Below, piece by piece: positions 13,376 through 19,800 of a DNA stretch of 19,872 bases. The notes under the pieces were generated by a model that ran no database searches, was not told the DNA's origin, and saw only the letters and a list, made by a program, of their open reading frames with translations. The DNA is taken from positions 1 to 19,872 of the forward strand of contig DAOWFR010000094.1 of the NCBI GenBank assembly GCA_030637925.1, written 5' to 3'. Position numbers and translations under genes: made by a program. The stretch is from Methanobacteriota archaeon (GTDB lineage Archaea > Nanobdellota > Nanobdellia > Woesearchaeales > SM23-78). Numbering within the stretch: position 1 is the stretch's first letter; the number at the start of each line of letters is the position of its first letter.

Positions 13376-14653
13376 ATGAAGCTCGTATTTCATGGAGCTG
13401 CAAAAGAGGTGGGGAGAAGCTGCATAGAACTCCAGACACAGGGAGACAGATATCTTCTTGATGCAGGCATTAAATTCAAGGAAGGAGGCTTTGCATACCC
13501 AGAAAAGATTGTAAATCTTCCAGATGTTGATGGCTTGCTCATAAGCCATGCTCACCTAGACCATACAGGAGCCTTGCCCTTTTTTGAGCACTACAAGATT
13601 ATCTGTCCAATCTACTGCACAAAACTGACATATGTTATAACCAAGGTATTGCTTAAAGATTCTTATAAGATAGCAAGGATAAGGAATTTACACCCTGCTT
13701 ATAACAAGACAGACCTTCACGAAGTAGAGAAAGATGTAAGATTTGTAAAGTATGACAGAGAGTATAAGCACAGAAAAATAAAGTTTACCTTTAGAAATGC
13801 TGGGCATGTGCCTGGTAGTGCAATGATATTGGTGGAGGCAGAAGGAAAAAAAATACTCTATACAGGAGATACAAAGCTAAGAACAACAGAGCTGGTAAAA
13901 GGAGCATTTACTGATTATAAGGATATTGATGTGCTGATAATAGAAAGCACTTATGGAGTAAGAGAGCTGCCAGACAGGAATGAACTAAGAAAAAAATTTT
14001 TGGATAAAATAGAAGAAGTGATTAACAAAGGAGGTTCTGTTCTAATACCAGTATTCAGTCTTGGAAGGTCACAAGATATTCTTATAATGCTGGCACAAAG
14101 AAAATTCAAAGTACCAATATACTTTGATGGTATGTGCAAAAAAATAACCAACAGGATACTGGGTGTGAATGACCCGTATGTTAACAACCGCAAAATACTG
14201 GAGGAGATGTTTAATAAAAAAGTAATTCACATAGGAAGTGAGAAGCATAGAAGACACGCTCTTAGCCAGCAAGGCATATATGTTACAACAAGCGGAATGA
14301 TGCAAGGAGGACCAGTGCTCTCTTATCTTAATGAGATGTGGCATGACCCAAAACACGCAATACTCCTAATGGGATTCCAGTGCAAAAGAACTAATGGAAG
14401 ACATTTAATAGAGGAAGGCTATGTTTACCTTAATGGTTGGAGAACCTATGTAAAATGCAGTGTAGAAAAGTTTGACTTCTCAGGGCATGCTGATAAAGAG
14501 GACTTAAAAGAGATTATAAGAAGAATAAATCCAAAAAAGCTTGTGATACAGCACGGAGACTCAGAAGCAGTTGAACAACTAAGAAGCTGGGCAGAAAAAG
14601 AAAATAAATATGTTGTTTATGCACCAGAGATAGGAGAAGAGATAGAGGTTTAA
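13376..14653 (+). CDS. β-CASP ribonuclease, archaeal CPSF2 type
   Basis: This is a metallo-β-lactamase/β-CASP nuclease acting on RNA. Metal motifs are complete: HAHLDH (residues 58-63), His144 in NAGHVPG, Asp165 in YTGDTKL. β-CASP motif A is Glu190 in IESTYG, motif B is His371 in FSGHAD, and motif C is His393 in IQHGD. At 425 residues, without N-terminal KH domains, it matches aCPSF2 rather than the termination factor aCPSF1; archaeal RNase J is the other possibility. These enzymes process and decay mRNA 3' or 5' ends. The gene has its own TATA box and no visible leader, and is divergent from a wHTH regulator. Confidence 0.9.
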   Translation: MKLVFHGAAKEVGRSCIELQTQGDRYLLDAGIKFKEGGFAYPEKIVNLPDVDGLLISHAHLDHTGALPFFEHYKIICPIYCTKLTYVITKVLLKDSYKIARIRNLHPAYNKTDLHEVEKDVRFVKYDREYKHRKIKFTFRNAGHVPGSAMILVEAEGKKILYTGDTKLRTTELVKGAFTDYKDIDVLIIESTYGVRELPDRNELRKKFLDKIEEVINKGGSVLIPVFSLGRSQDILIMLAQRKFKVPIYFDGMCKKITNRILGVNDPYVNNRKILEEMFNKKVIHIGSEKHRRHALSQQGIYVTTSGMMQGGPVLSYLNEMWHDPKHAILLMGFQCKRTNGRHLIEEGYVYLNGWRTYVKCSVEKFDFSGHADKEDLKEIIRRINPKKLVIQHGDSEAVEQLRSWAEKENKYVVYAPEIGEEIEV

Positions 14654-14657
14654 ATAA

Positions 14658-14768
14658 TGCCCCTGCCGGGATTTGAACCCGAGTTACAGGCTGTTTGCAT
14701 CGCGAACTCCAAAAACCGAGTTTTTGATACCGCAAGCCCGCGTCTTATCCAGGCTGGACTACAGGGGC
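14658..14768 (-). tRNA. tRNA-Arg(GCG) with a 37-nt intron
   Basis: On the minus strand the acceptor GCCCCTG pairs with CAGGGGC, with A73 at 14658. The D arm is GTC/GAC with CCTGG in the loop. The anticodon stem is CGGGC/GCCTG, and the anticodon GCG is at 14733-14731. The T arm is TCGGG/CCCGG. The intron (14729-14693) has an exact bulge-helix-bulge: TTGC of the anticodon loop pairs with GCAA at the intron end. The 3' bulge is ACA, the 5' bulge GGT, and the next helix ATC/GAT. The intron core holds a 7-bp hairpin CAAAAAC/GTTTTTG with triloop TCG. The first ten bases are also the end of the mnmC-like coding sequence, and I see no TATA box at the right distance of its own. Confidence 0.93.
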
Positions 14769-15406
14769 GTTGCTATAGTTGAAGGCGCTCTCCTCCCAAC
14801 TCTAGGACCATCACTCACTTTAAAACCTGCTTTTTTCAAGTTATTTCTTACAATCCTTGCACAGGAATAGGTTGTGAGCACACCGTCTTTTTTGATTAGT
14901 TTTCTTAACTCTTTAAAAAAGCTTTCTGTCCAGAGTTCAGGATTCTTTTTAGGGCTGAAAGGATCGTGAAGTATTATATCGAACTTTTCTTTAAGTTTTT
15001 TTATTCCTTTAACAGCGTCACCAACCAAGATTCTAATTCTAATACCTTCACAGTTATAATAATACTGATTCTTCACAGTATCTTTTATTACATAATAAGT
15101 CTTAATTATTGGCTGAAGGCTCTTTATCTTGTCTAATATTTTTTCATCTTTTTCAATTCCAACAATCTCAATCTCACAACTCAAATTCTCCTCAAGTATC
15201 TTATCTATAGCAACTGCAGAGTTATAGCCAAGCCCAAAACCCACGTCAAGAATACTAACCTCATCCTTTCCTTTAATAAAATCCATGGCTGGTTCTACAA
15301 ACTTCTTAAAAGCCTCTTCAACTGCTCCGCTAATAGAGTGATAAGTCTCATCATACTCATCGCTATGAAAGGTTATGCTATTATCTTTAGTGATTATCTG
15401 TTTCAT
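14759..15406 (-). CDS. MnmC-type tRNA-modifying methyltransferase domain protein
   Basis: This 215-residue SAM methyltransferase resembles the methyltransferase part of MnmC, which finishes mnm5(s2)U at tRNA wobble position 34. SAM motif I is ILDVGFGLGYNSAVA (about 52-66), followed by EIVGIEKDEKIL. The active-site-like segment is IILHDPFSPKKNPELWT, and the C-terminal DGPRVGRRAPSTIAT is a family hallmark. The oxidase domain of bacterial MnmC is absent, as in DUF752-type proteins. The archaeal substrate is unknown. A TATA box at 15431-15438 predicts a leaderless mRNA. The last codons CCC CTG TAG lie inside the 5' acceptor strand of tRNA-Arg, so 5' processing of that tRNA would remove the stop codon. 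Confidence 0.85.
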   Translation of the reverse strand: MKQIITKDNSITFHSDEYDETYHSISGAVEEAFKKFVEPAMDFIKGKDEVSILDVGFGLGYNSAVAIDKILEENLSCEIEIVGIEKDEKILDKIKSLQPIIKTYYVIKDTVKNQYYYNCEGIRIRILVGDAVKGIKKLKEKFDIILHDPFSPKKNPELWTESFFKELRKLIKKDGVLTTYSCARIVRNNLKKAGFKVSDGPRVGRRAPSTIATPL

Positions 15407-15430
15407 AATAAGAAGATAATTTCTGTTTTT

Positions 15431-15438
15431 TTATAAAA
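15431..15438 (-). promoter_or_regulatory. TATA box of mnmC-like gene
   Basis: On the minus strand TTTTATAA lies about 28 bases before ATG 15406 and overlaps the stop codon of the upstream membrane-protein gene. A leaderless transcript is expected, which may continue into tRNA-Arg. Confidence 0.5.
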
Positions 15439-15895
15439 CTAATCCTAAAAGACCTAGAATAATACCAAGTATAAGAAAACCTGCATATCTATAGAGCAAC
15501 CCAAGAATTACCTGTTTCTTCTTCTTTTTTATATGATTATGTAAATAGATACTTCCAACAGGTAAGCCATAGAGGAAGATTAAGGGAGCTAGCAGTGCAA
15601 AGCCATTGTAATGCCATGACAAGAAGAATATCACGGCTAAGGTATAGTAGTAAAGAGTTTCCCTGTGCTTGCTAAAACTGAAAATTATTACTAGCGCAGC
15701 TATAAAAATGATAAAAACTACAGAGGGATTCTTTACAAAAAAGACAACAAGTATTGCTATGAACAGAGCATGTCTTAGGATATCAAAGTATTTTTTGCCT
15801 GGCTTAAGCTCTTCTTTTGCCATGTAGCCAATTAATAAGCCTATGAGTAATCCTAAGAATATGATTATGAGTAATATAATATAGGTTAAGAGCAT
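15431..15895 (-). CDS. integral membrane protein of unknown function (154 aa)
   Basis: The family is not recognised. About five transmembrane helices are visible: residues 3-24, 43-58, 60-72, 83-110 and 132-153. A short basic loop, HNHIKKKKKQ, comes before the last helix. The first helix carries a GLLIGLLIGY small-residue repeat. The loop LSWHYNGFALLAPLIFLYGLP holds the only polar aromatic cluster. A TATA box centred about 27 bases upstream predicts a leaderless mRNA separate from the pilin-like gene. No function is assigned. Confidence 0.7.
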   Translation of the reverse strand: MLLTYIILLIIIFLGLLIGLLIGYMAKEELKPGKKYFDILRHALFIAILVVFFVKNPSVVFIIFIAALVIIFSFSKHRETLYYYTLAVIFFLSWHYNGFALLAPLIFLYGLPVGSIYLHNHIKKKKKQVILGLLYRYAGFLILGIILGLLGLVL

Positions 15896-15917
15896 ATCAA
15901 ATCACAGGGGGCAAGGG

Positions 15918-15927
15918 TTTATAAATA
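15918..15927 (-). promoter_or_regulatory. TATA box of membrane protein gene
   Basis: On the minus strand AAATATTTATAAAC is centred about 27 bases before ATG 15895, which predicts a leaderless mRNA. Confidence 0.5.
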
Positions 15928-15937
15928 TTTTTAATTC

Positions 15938-16414
15938 TTAACTTATTTCACTACCACAAGGAATGCCTGCTATGTATATTACACTTGAATTGCCAATACC
16001 GGTCTTGTTACCAATAAGGATTATGTTGCCCTCATTATCCTCATAGAATATACAGAAATCTCCTTTTACTCCTAGTTTCTTTTTTACCTCACTATAATTT
16101 TCTTTAGTTAGATTAATGAACTCCCCAAATTTAGTCTCATTAACCTCTTCAGCTTCTATAAAGCCGAGTTCATAGTTTTTTTCCAACTCTATTTTCAAAT
16201 CCTTAGCTTCTATTTCCAGGTCTTTTAGCCCTGGCTTCTGCTCTGAAGTCATGGTTACATAGAAGATAAGTATTACTGAGACAAAGATTATAACTGCTAA
16301 TAAGACATCAACACTCCAGACCTGGCCTCTTCCCATTTCCTCTTTTTTCCTCCTATAAGAAACCTTTACACTAGGCTTTCCCCTCTTTTTTAAAACCCTT
16401 CTCTTTTTAACCAT
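15938..16414 (-). CDS. pilin-like (class III signal) surface protein
   Basis: A very basic N-terminus (about 27 residues of mostly Lys and Arg) precedes GRGQVWSVDVLLAVIIFVSV. This is the archaeal type IV pilin-like pattern: a glycine-containing prepilin peptidase site, then a hydrophobic helix that packs in the pilus core. After it come an acidic coiled segment and a C-terminal domain with many Asn and two Cys (FCIFYED and IPCGSE), which could form a disulfide outside the cell, plus several N-x-S/T sites. GGAAAG precedes the ATG. It could also be a single-pass minor pseudopilin. No pilus assembly genes are in the window. Confidence 0.65.
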   Translation of the reverse strand: MVKKRRVLKKRGKPSVKVSYRRKKEEMGRGQVWSVDVLLAVIIFVSVILIFYVTMTSEQKPGLKDLEIEAKDLKIELEKNYELGFIEAEEVNETKFGEFINLTKENYSEVKKKLGVKGDFCIFYEDNEGNIILIGNKTGIGNSSVIYIAGIPCGSEIS

Positions 16415-16486
16415 CTTTCCTTATTTTAATACTTTTTGTTTTATGAATATGCATTTTTATATTTTGCTATTAAGATAAGGGAAGAG

Positions 16487-16545
16487 CGTCTCAGACGAGC
16501 AAAAGCGAAAACTTTATAAAGCTTTCTCTGTTTCGCTTTATAAAT
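16487..16545 (+). promoter_or_regulatory. tfb promoter region: palindrome, tandem TATA boxes, inverted repeat
   Basis: Three structures stack here. CGTCTCAGACG (16487-16497) is an odd palindrome. AAAGCGAAA (16502-16510) and TTTCGCTTT (16531-16539) are perfect inverted repeats. Two TATA boxes, CTTTATAAAG (16512-16521) and CTTTATAAAT (16536-16545), lie 24 bases apart, the first with a strong BRE-like GCGAAAA. The second TATA places the transcript start near 16566, about 30 bases before the tfb ATG. Confidence 0.55.
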
Positions 16546-16595
16546 CTATTGTAAGTACTAAATCGTTATGATAATTATTGCAACGGGGGGGATCT

Positions 16596-17519
16596 ATGAC
16601 ATTCGTAAAAAAATGCCCTGAGTGTGGCGGTATTAACTTATTCTGGAACAAAGAAAAAGGAGAGATAATCTGCAGAGACTGTGGGCTGGTAGTAGAGGAT
16701 AAGATGGTTGACTTTGGCCAGGAGTGGAGAGAGTTTGATAGTGCTGATGCTGCTAAGCTGAGAAGAACAGGAGCTCCTATGAGCTACACACAGTTTGACC
16801 AAGGCCTAGGAACAGATGTTGGTAAGAAGTCTGATTTATACCAGCTTGGTGGAAAGGCCAAGAGTAAGTTCTTCAGGCTAAGGAAGTGGCAGCAGAGGAT
16901 AAGCACAGCCATAGAACGTAACCTAAAACTTGCGTTGTCAGAGCTTAAGAGAGTTAGCTCATACCTAAGGCTGCCTGGTAGTGTTGAAGAAGAAGCAGCA
17001 AGAATCTATACTCTTGCAGTCCAGAAAGGACTGGTAAGGGGCAGGAGCATGGAGTCTGTTGTTGCAGGAGCTCTTTATGCTGCTTGCAGAAGACATGATG
17101 TGCCAAGAACTCTTGATGAGCTAGGAGAAGCATCAAATATTGAGAAGAAAGAGATAGGAAGAACTTACAGGTTCATAACAAGAGAGCTTGGAATAAAGAT
17201 CTTACCTAGTAATCCTGGTGATTATATACCTAGGTTTGCTTCAAGCCTTAAGCTTAGTGCAGAGACTCAGAGCAGGGCAGTTGAGATTATTGAATCTGCC
17301 CAGGATGTTGAGCTCACATCAGGCAGAGGACCTACTGGCATAGCAGCTGCTGCTCTTTATGTAGCAGCCCTTATCAATGGTGAGAAAAGAACCCAGAGAG
17401 AAGTAGCAGATGTTGCAGGCGTCACAGAGGTTACTATCAGGAACCGTTACAAGGAGTTGCTTGACAGGCTCAAGCTTGAGAAAGAGATAAATAAGGTTAA
17501 GAAGAAGAATAGGGGCTAA
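16596..17519 (+). CDS. tfb: transcription initiation factor B (TFB)
   Basis: TFB binds the TBP-DNA complex and the BRE and recruits RNA polymerase. The N-terminal zinc ribbon is CPECGG and CRDCG. It is followed by the B-reader/linker (WREFDSADAAKLRRTGAPM) and two cyclin repeats: about residues 105-195 (LALSELKRVSSYLRLPGSVEEEAARIY to FITRELGI) and about 200-300, with the BRE-recognition helix in REVADVAGVTEVTIRNRYKEL. The length of 307 is standard. ATG 16596 is preferred to an in-frame TTG six codons upstream because the G-rich run before it acts as ribosome-binding site. The promoter has tandem TATA boxes with a good BRE, compatible with autoregulation. Confidence 0.95.
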   Translation: MTFVKKCPECGGINLFWNKEKGEIICRDCGLVVEDKMVDFGQEWREFDSADAAKLRRTGAPMSYTQFDQGLGTDVGKKSDLYQLGGKAKSKFFRLRKWQQRISTAIERNLKLALSELKRVSSYLRLPGSVEEEAARIYTLAVQKGLVRGRSMESVVAGALYAACRRHDVPRTLDELGEASNIEKKEIGRTYRFITRELGIKILPSNPGDYIPRFASSLKLSAETQSRAVEIIESAQDVELTSGRGPTGIAAAALYVAALINGEKRTQREVADVAGVTEVTIRNRYKELLDRLKLEKEINKVKKKNRG

Positions 17520-17545
17520 AGGATATTTTTTCTAATTAAATTAAA

Positions 17546-18439
17546 ATGAACAAAAACATATTGCAAACAATTGGAAACACTCCTCTTGTAAGAATAAATA
17601 GGCTTAATCCAAATAAGAAGGTTACAATCTATGCAAAAGTTGAGGGTTTTAATCCAACTGGTAGTATAAAAGACAGGATTGCTTTGAAAATGATTGAACA
17701 AGCTGAAGCAGAGGGCAAGTTAACGAAAGGAAAAACCATTATTGAGCCAACATCAGGGAATACTGGTATTGGATTGGCTATGATTGGAGCAGTAAGAGGA
17801 TATGGTGTTGAGATTGTTATGAGTAAAGCAGTGTCTGTTGAAAGGCAAAAGATGATTAAGGCATTTGGTGCTAAAGTAACCTTGACAGATGCTGAGCTTG
17901 GCACAGATGGAGCTATTCAAAAAGCAAGAGAGCTTGTAAAGAAGTATCCTGATAAATATTTTATGCCAGACCAGTTCTCAAATAAATACAACAAGACCAC
18001 ACATTACAAGACAACAGCAGAAGAGATTTGGAAAGATACTGTAGGGGATATTGATTATTTTGTTTCATCCATTGGAACTTCAGGTACTATCATGGGTGTT
18101 GGCAAAGCCCTTAAAGAGAATAATCCTAAAATAAAGATTGTGTGTGCACACCCTGTAAAAGGGCATTATATTCAGGGCTTAAAGAACATGGAAGAAGCAA
18201 TTGTCCCAGCAATATACGACCCTTCACAAATAGATGAGACTGTCATGGTAGAAACAGATACTGCTTATGAGATGAGCAGAGAGATTGTTAAAAAAGAAGG
18301 AATCTTTGTAGGTATGAGCAGTGGAGCAGCAATGTATGCTGCAATAGAAGTTGCTAAGAAGATTAAATCAGGGACAATTGTTGTGATTTTCCCGGATAGA
18401 GGTGAGAAGTACTTAAGCACTGATTTGTTTAAGGTTTGA
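17546..18439 (+). CDS. cysK: cysteine synthase family PLP enzyme
   Basis: This is a fold-type II PLP enzyme forming cysteine from an activated serine (O-acetyl- or O-phosphoserine) and sulfide. The PLP lysine is Lys42 in NPTGSIKDR, the substrate loop EPTSGNTGIGLA is at about 67, and the phosphate loop GTSGTIMG is at about 176. FPDRGEKYLS near the C-terminus is typical of the CysK/CysM group. At 297 residues it lacks a CBS domain, so cystathionine β-synthase is unlikely. CysK, CysM and archaeal phosphoserine-using forms cannot be separated here. The gene starts 26 bases after tfb and may be read through from it. Confidence 0.9.
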   Translation: MNKNILQTIGNTPLVRINRLNPNKKVTIYAKVEGFNPTGSIKDRIALKMIEQAEAEGKLTKGKTIIEPTSGNTGIGLAMIGAVRGYGVEIVMSKAVSVERQKMIKAFGAKVTLTDAELGTDGAIQKARELVKKYPDKYFMPDQFSNKYNKTTHYKTTAEEIWKDTVGDIDYFVSSIGTSGTIMGVGKALKENNPKIKIVCAHPVKGHYIQGLKNMEEAIVPAIYDPSQIDETVMVETDTAYEMSREIVKKEGIFVGMSSGAAMYAAIEVAKKIKSGTIVVIFPDRGEKYLSTDLFKV

Positions 18440-18461
18440 TTAGGTTATTATTTTATTATTG

Positions 18462-18480
18462 AAAAGTTTTTTTAACTTTT
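18462..18480. terminator. hairpin with T/A runs between convergent genes
   Basis: The arms AAAAGTT and AACTTTT (7 bp) enclose five Ts, between the cysK stop and the ogt 3' end; the ogt stop codon lies within it. The run of Ts on either strand suits a two-way terminator. Confidence 0.45.
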
Positions 18481-18786
18481 TAATTCAAAATTTTTTAGTA
18501 AAATTTTGTTATTTTTTATTTTAACTCCTTCTTTTCTAAGTAATCTAATCTTCCCTTGCACTGCTTTCCCTTTTGTCTTTCCTCTAAACCCTCCTATGCT
18601 TCCATCACTATTAATTACTCTATGACACGGAACTTTTGGTGCAAACGGATTTACTTTTAATGCTTGTCCCACAGCCCTTGGGCTGCTCTTTAATTTCTTT
18701 GCAATTGCAGAATAAGTGGTTACTTTTCCTTTTGGAACTTTTTTTACTAAGGCATAGACTCTTTTTTGGAATTTAGTTATTGCCAT
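18472..18786 (-). CDS. ogt: methylated-DNA-protein cysteine methyltransferase
   Basis: The protein repairs O6-alkylguanine by moving the alkyl group to its own cysteine. The active-site PCHRV is present with Cys54, so it is not an alkyltransferase-like (ATL) protein. RAVGQALKVNPF is the helix-turn-helix with the arginine finger, GGFRG follows, and KIRLLRKEGV closes the domain. At 104 residues it consists of the C-terminal catalytic domain alone, without the N-terminal ribonuclease-like domain. The ATG lies nine bases after the stop of the nucleotidyltransferase gene, so it is probably the second gene of that operon, an unexpected pairing for a repair enzyme. Confidence 0.9.
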   Translation of the reverse strand: MAITKFQKRVYALVKKVPKGKVTTYSAIAKKLKSSPRAVGQALKVNPFAPKVPCHRVINSDGSIGGFRGKTKGKAVQGKIRLLRKEGVKIKNNKILLKNFELKS

Positions 18787-18795
18787 TGCTCAGAA

Positions 18796-19632
18796 TTATT
18801 TCAGTCCTTGCCATTCTCTTTCTGCTTGTGAGAATCTGTCTGGTGTGCCTGTGTCAAACCATTGTCCTGAGAACACATAGCCCAGGAGTTGCTCATTACT
18901 TGCTAGTTTTGGAAAGACATCATTCTCTATCATTGAGAATCCTTCTGGAACTATTTTCAATACTTCTGGCTCTAGAATATAGAGTCCTGCATTGATTAGC
19001 TTACTGGGAATTTGTTTTTTGCTTGGCTTTTCTATGAAAGTCATTATCTTATTGCCGTTCATAACTGCTACTCCATACTTTGAAGGATCTTCCACTGTTG
19101 TTAGGGCAATTGTTGCTATGCCTTTGTTCTTTCTGTGGAACATGAACATGTCCTCTATATCTATGTCTTTTAGTTCATCACCGTTCAGCAGCACAAAGGT
19201 GTTGTTTATCTTGCCTTTTAATAAGTTAAGAGGTCCTCCTGTTCCCATAGGAGCGCTTTCCTCAACATAGGTGATGTTCACTTCTAACTGGGTTCCATCT
19301 CCCAGATACTCTTTTATTTTGTCTCCTTTGTGACCAATGCTGATAATGATGTCTTTTATGCCATGTCTTTTTAATAACTCTATATTATGCTCTAGAATTG
19401 GCTTATCATGTATTCTTAGCATGGGTTTTGGCAGGAAGTTGGTCATGGGCTTCATCCTTGTGCCTTTGCCTCCTGCAAGGATTATTGCTTTTGATGGCTT
19501 GTTCTCTCCAAAAGCCTTTGTGAGTAAGAGTTCTACTGCATGGCTCCTGTTTTTCACATCTGTATGATTAACTGTGTTGTCTACTTTTCCTAGAATTTCT
19601 TTTTCTATGGTTAATGTAACCCTCTCCTTCAA
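18796..19632 (-). CDS. ribbon-helix-helix/NDP-sugar nucleotidyltransferase fusion
   Basis: Residues 2-42 (ERVTLTIEKEILGKVDNTV, then NRSHAVELLLTKAF) form a ribbon-helix-helix DNA-binding domain. A GlmU/RfbA-type nucleotidyltransferase follows: KAIILAGGKGTRMKPMT, LPKPML, GTGGPL, LLNGDEL, FIEKP, NAGLYI and WFDTGTP. It should activate a sugar-1-phosphate with NTP. The RHH domain would dimerise and could bind DNA, giving an enzyme that regulates its own gene. I prefer TTG 19632 as start: a G-rich ribosome-binding site lies just upstream and the RHH strand begins at residue 3. A longer frame opens from TTG 19686 but reads through hairpins. The sugar substrate is unknown. ogt follows after nine bases. 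Confidence 0.88.
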   Translation of the reverse strand: MKERVTLTIEKEILGKVDNTVNHTDVKNRSHAVELLLTKAFGENKPSKAIILAGGKGTRMKPMTNFLPKPMLRIHDKPILEHNIELLKRHGIKDIIISIGHKGDKIKEYLGDGTQLEVNITYVEESAPMGTGGPLNLLKGKINNTFVLLNGDELKDIDIEDMFMFHRKNKGIATIALTTVEDPSKYGVAVMNGNKIMTFIEKPSKKQIPSKLINAGLYILEPEVLKIVPEGFSMIENDVFPKLASNEQLLGYVFSGQWFDTGTPDRFSQAEREWQGLK

Positions 19633-19725
19633 AATTTCACCCCCTGAAATTTTGTGGTGCTCAAAAACTTTGTTTTTGGCACTCAAAATCTTTGATTTTG
19701 TTGTCCCAAAAATCTTTGATTTTTG
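19630..19725 (-). repeat. array of four tandem hairpins in the nucleotidyltransferase leader
   Basis: Four perfect inverted repeats lie end to end, centred at 19642, 19670, 19692 and 19716. Plus-strand arms are CAAAATTTCA/TGAAATTTTG (10 bp, loop CCCCC), CAAAAAC/GTTTTTG (7 bp), CAAAATC/GATTTTG (7 bp) and CAAAAATC/GATTTTTG (8 bp), the last three with TTT triloops. Several extend with outer pairs, such as GTGC/GCAC around the second. In the mRNA (minus strand) the loop of the first becomes GGGGG, the ribosome-binding site, and the TTG start is the last three bases of its stem. Confidence 0.8.
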
Positions 19726-19736
19726 AGGACTTTCAT
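19683..19736 (-). CDS. upstream short ORF (17 codons) in the leader
   Basis: ATG 19736 opens a frame reading MKVLKNQRFLGQQNQRF and then TGA at 19685-19683. GGGGAG lies eight bases before the ATG, a good ribosome-binding site. The frame spans the two upstream hairpins (centred 19716 and 19692) and ends about 50 bases before the main TTG start, in a different frame. It could be a leader peptide or a relic of the original gene start displaced by hairpin insertions. Confidence 0.4.
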   Translation of the reverse strand: MKVLKNQRFLGQQNQRF

Positions 19737-19763
19737 TTTTATTTCTCCCCGTGTCTATAAAAG

Positions 19764-19800
19764 AATCTTTTTTAGAAAGATTTAGTAGTATTTAAATATT
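19764..19800 (-). promoter_or_regulatory. promoter of the nucleotidyltransferase gene with a start-site hairpin
   Basis: On the minus strand AATATTTAAATAC (about 19790-19800) is a good TATA box, placing the transcript start near 19765. A 7-bp hairpin AATCTTT/AAAGATT (19764-19782) sits at that point. The leader is then roughly 130 bases, long for this region where most mRNAs look leaderless. Confidence 0.5.

Noticed and set aside
19633..19686. Longer start (TTG 19686) for the nucleotidyltransferase
   Set aside because: The extra 18 residues are encoded by the hairpin repeats, no ribosome-binding site precedes that TTG, and the RHH domain begins naturally at TTG 19632.
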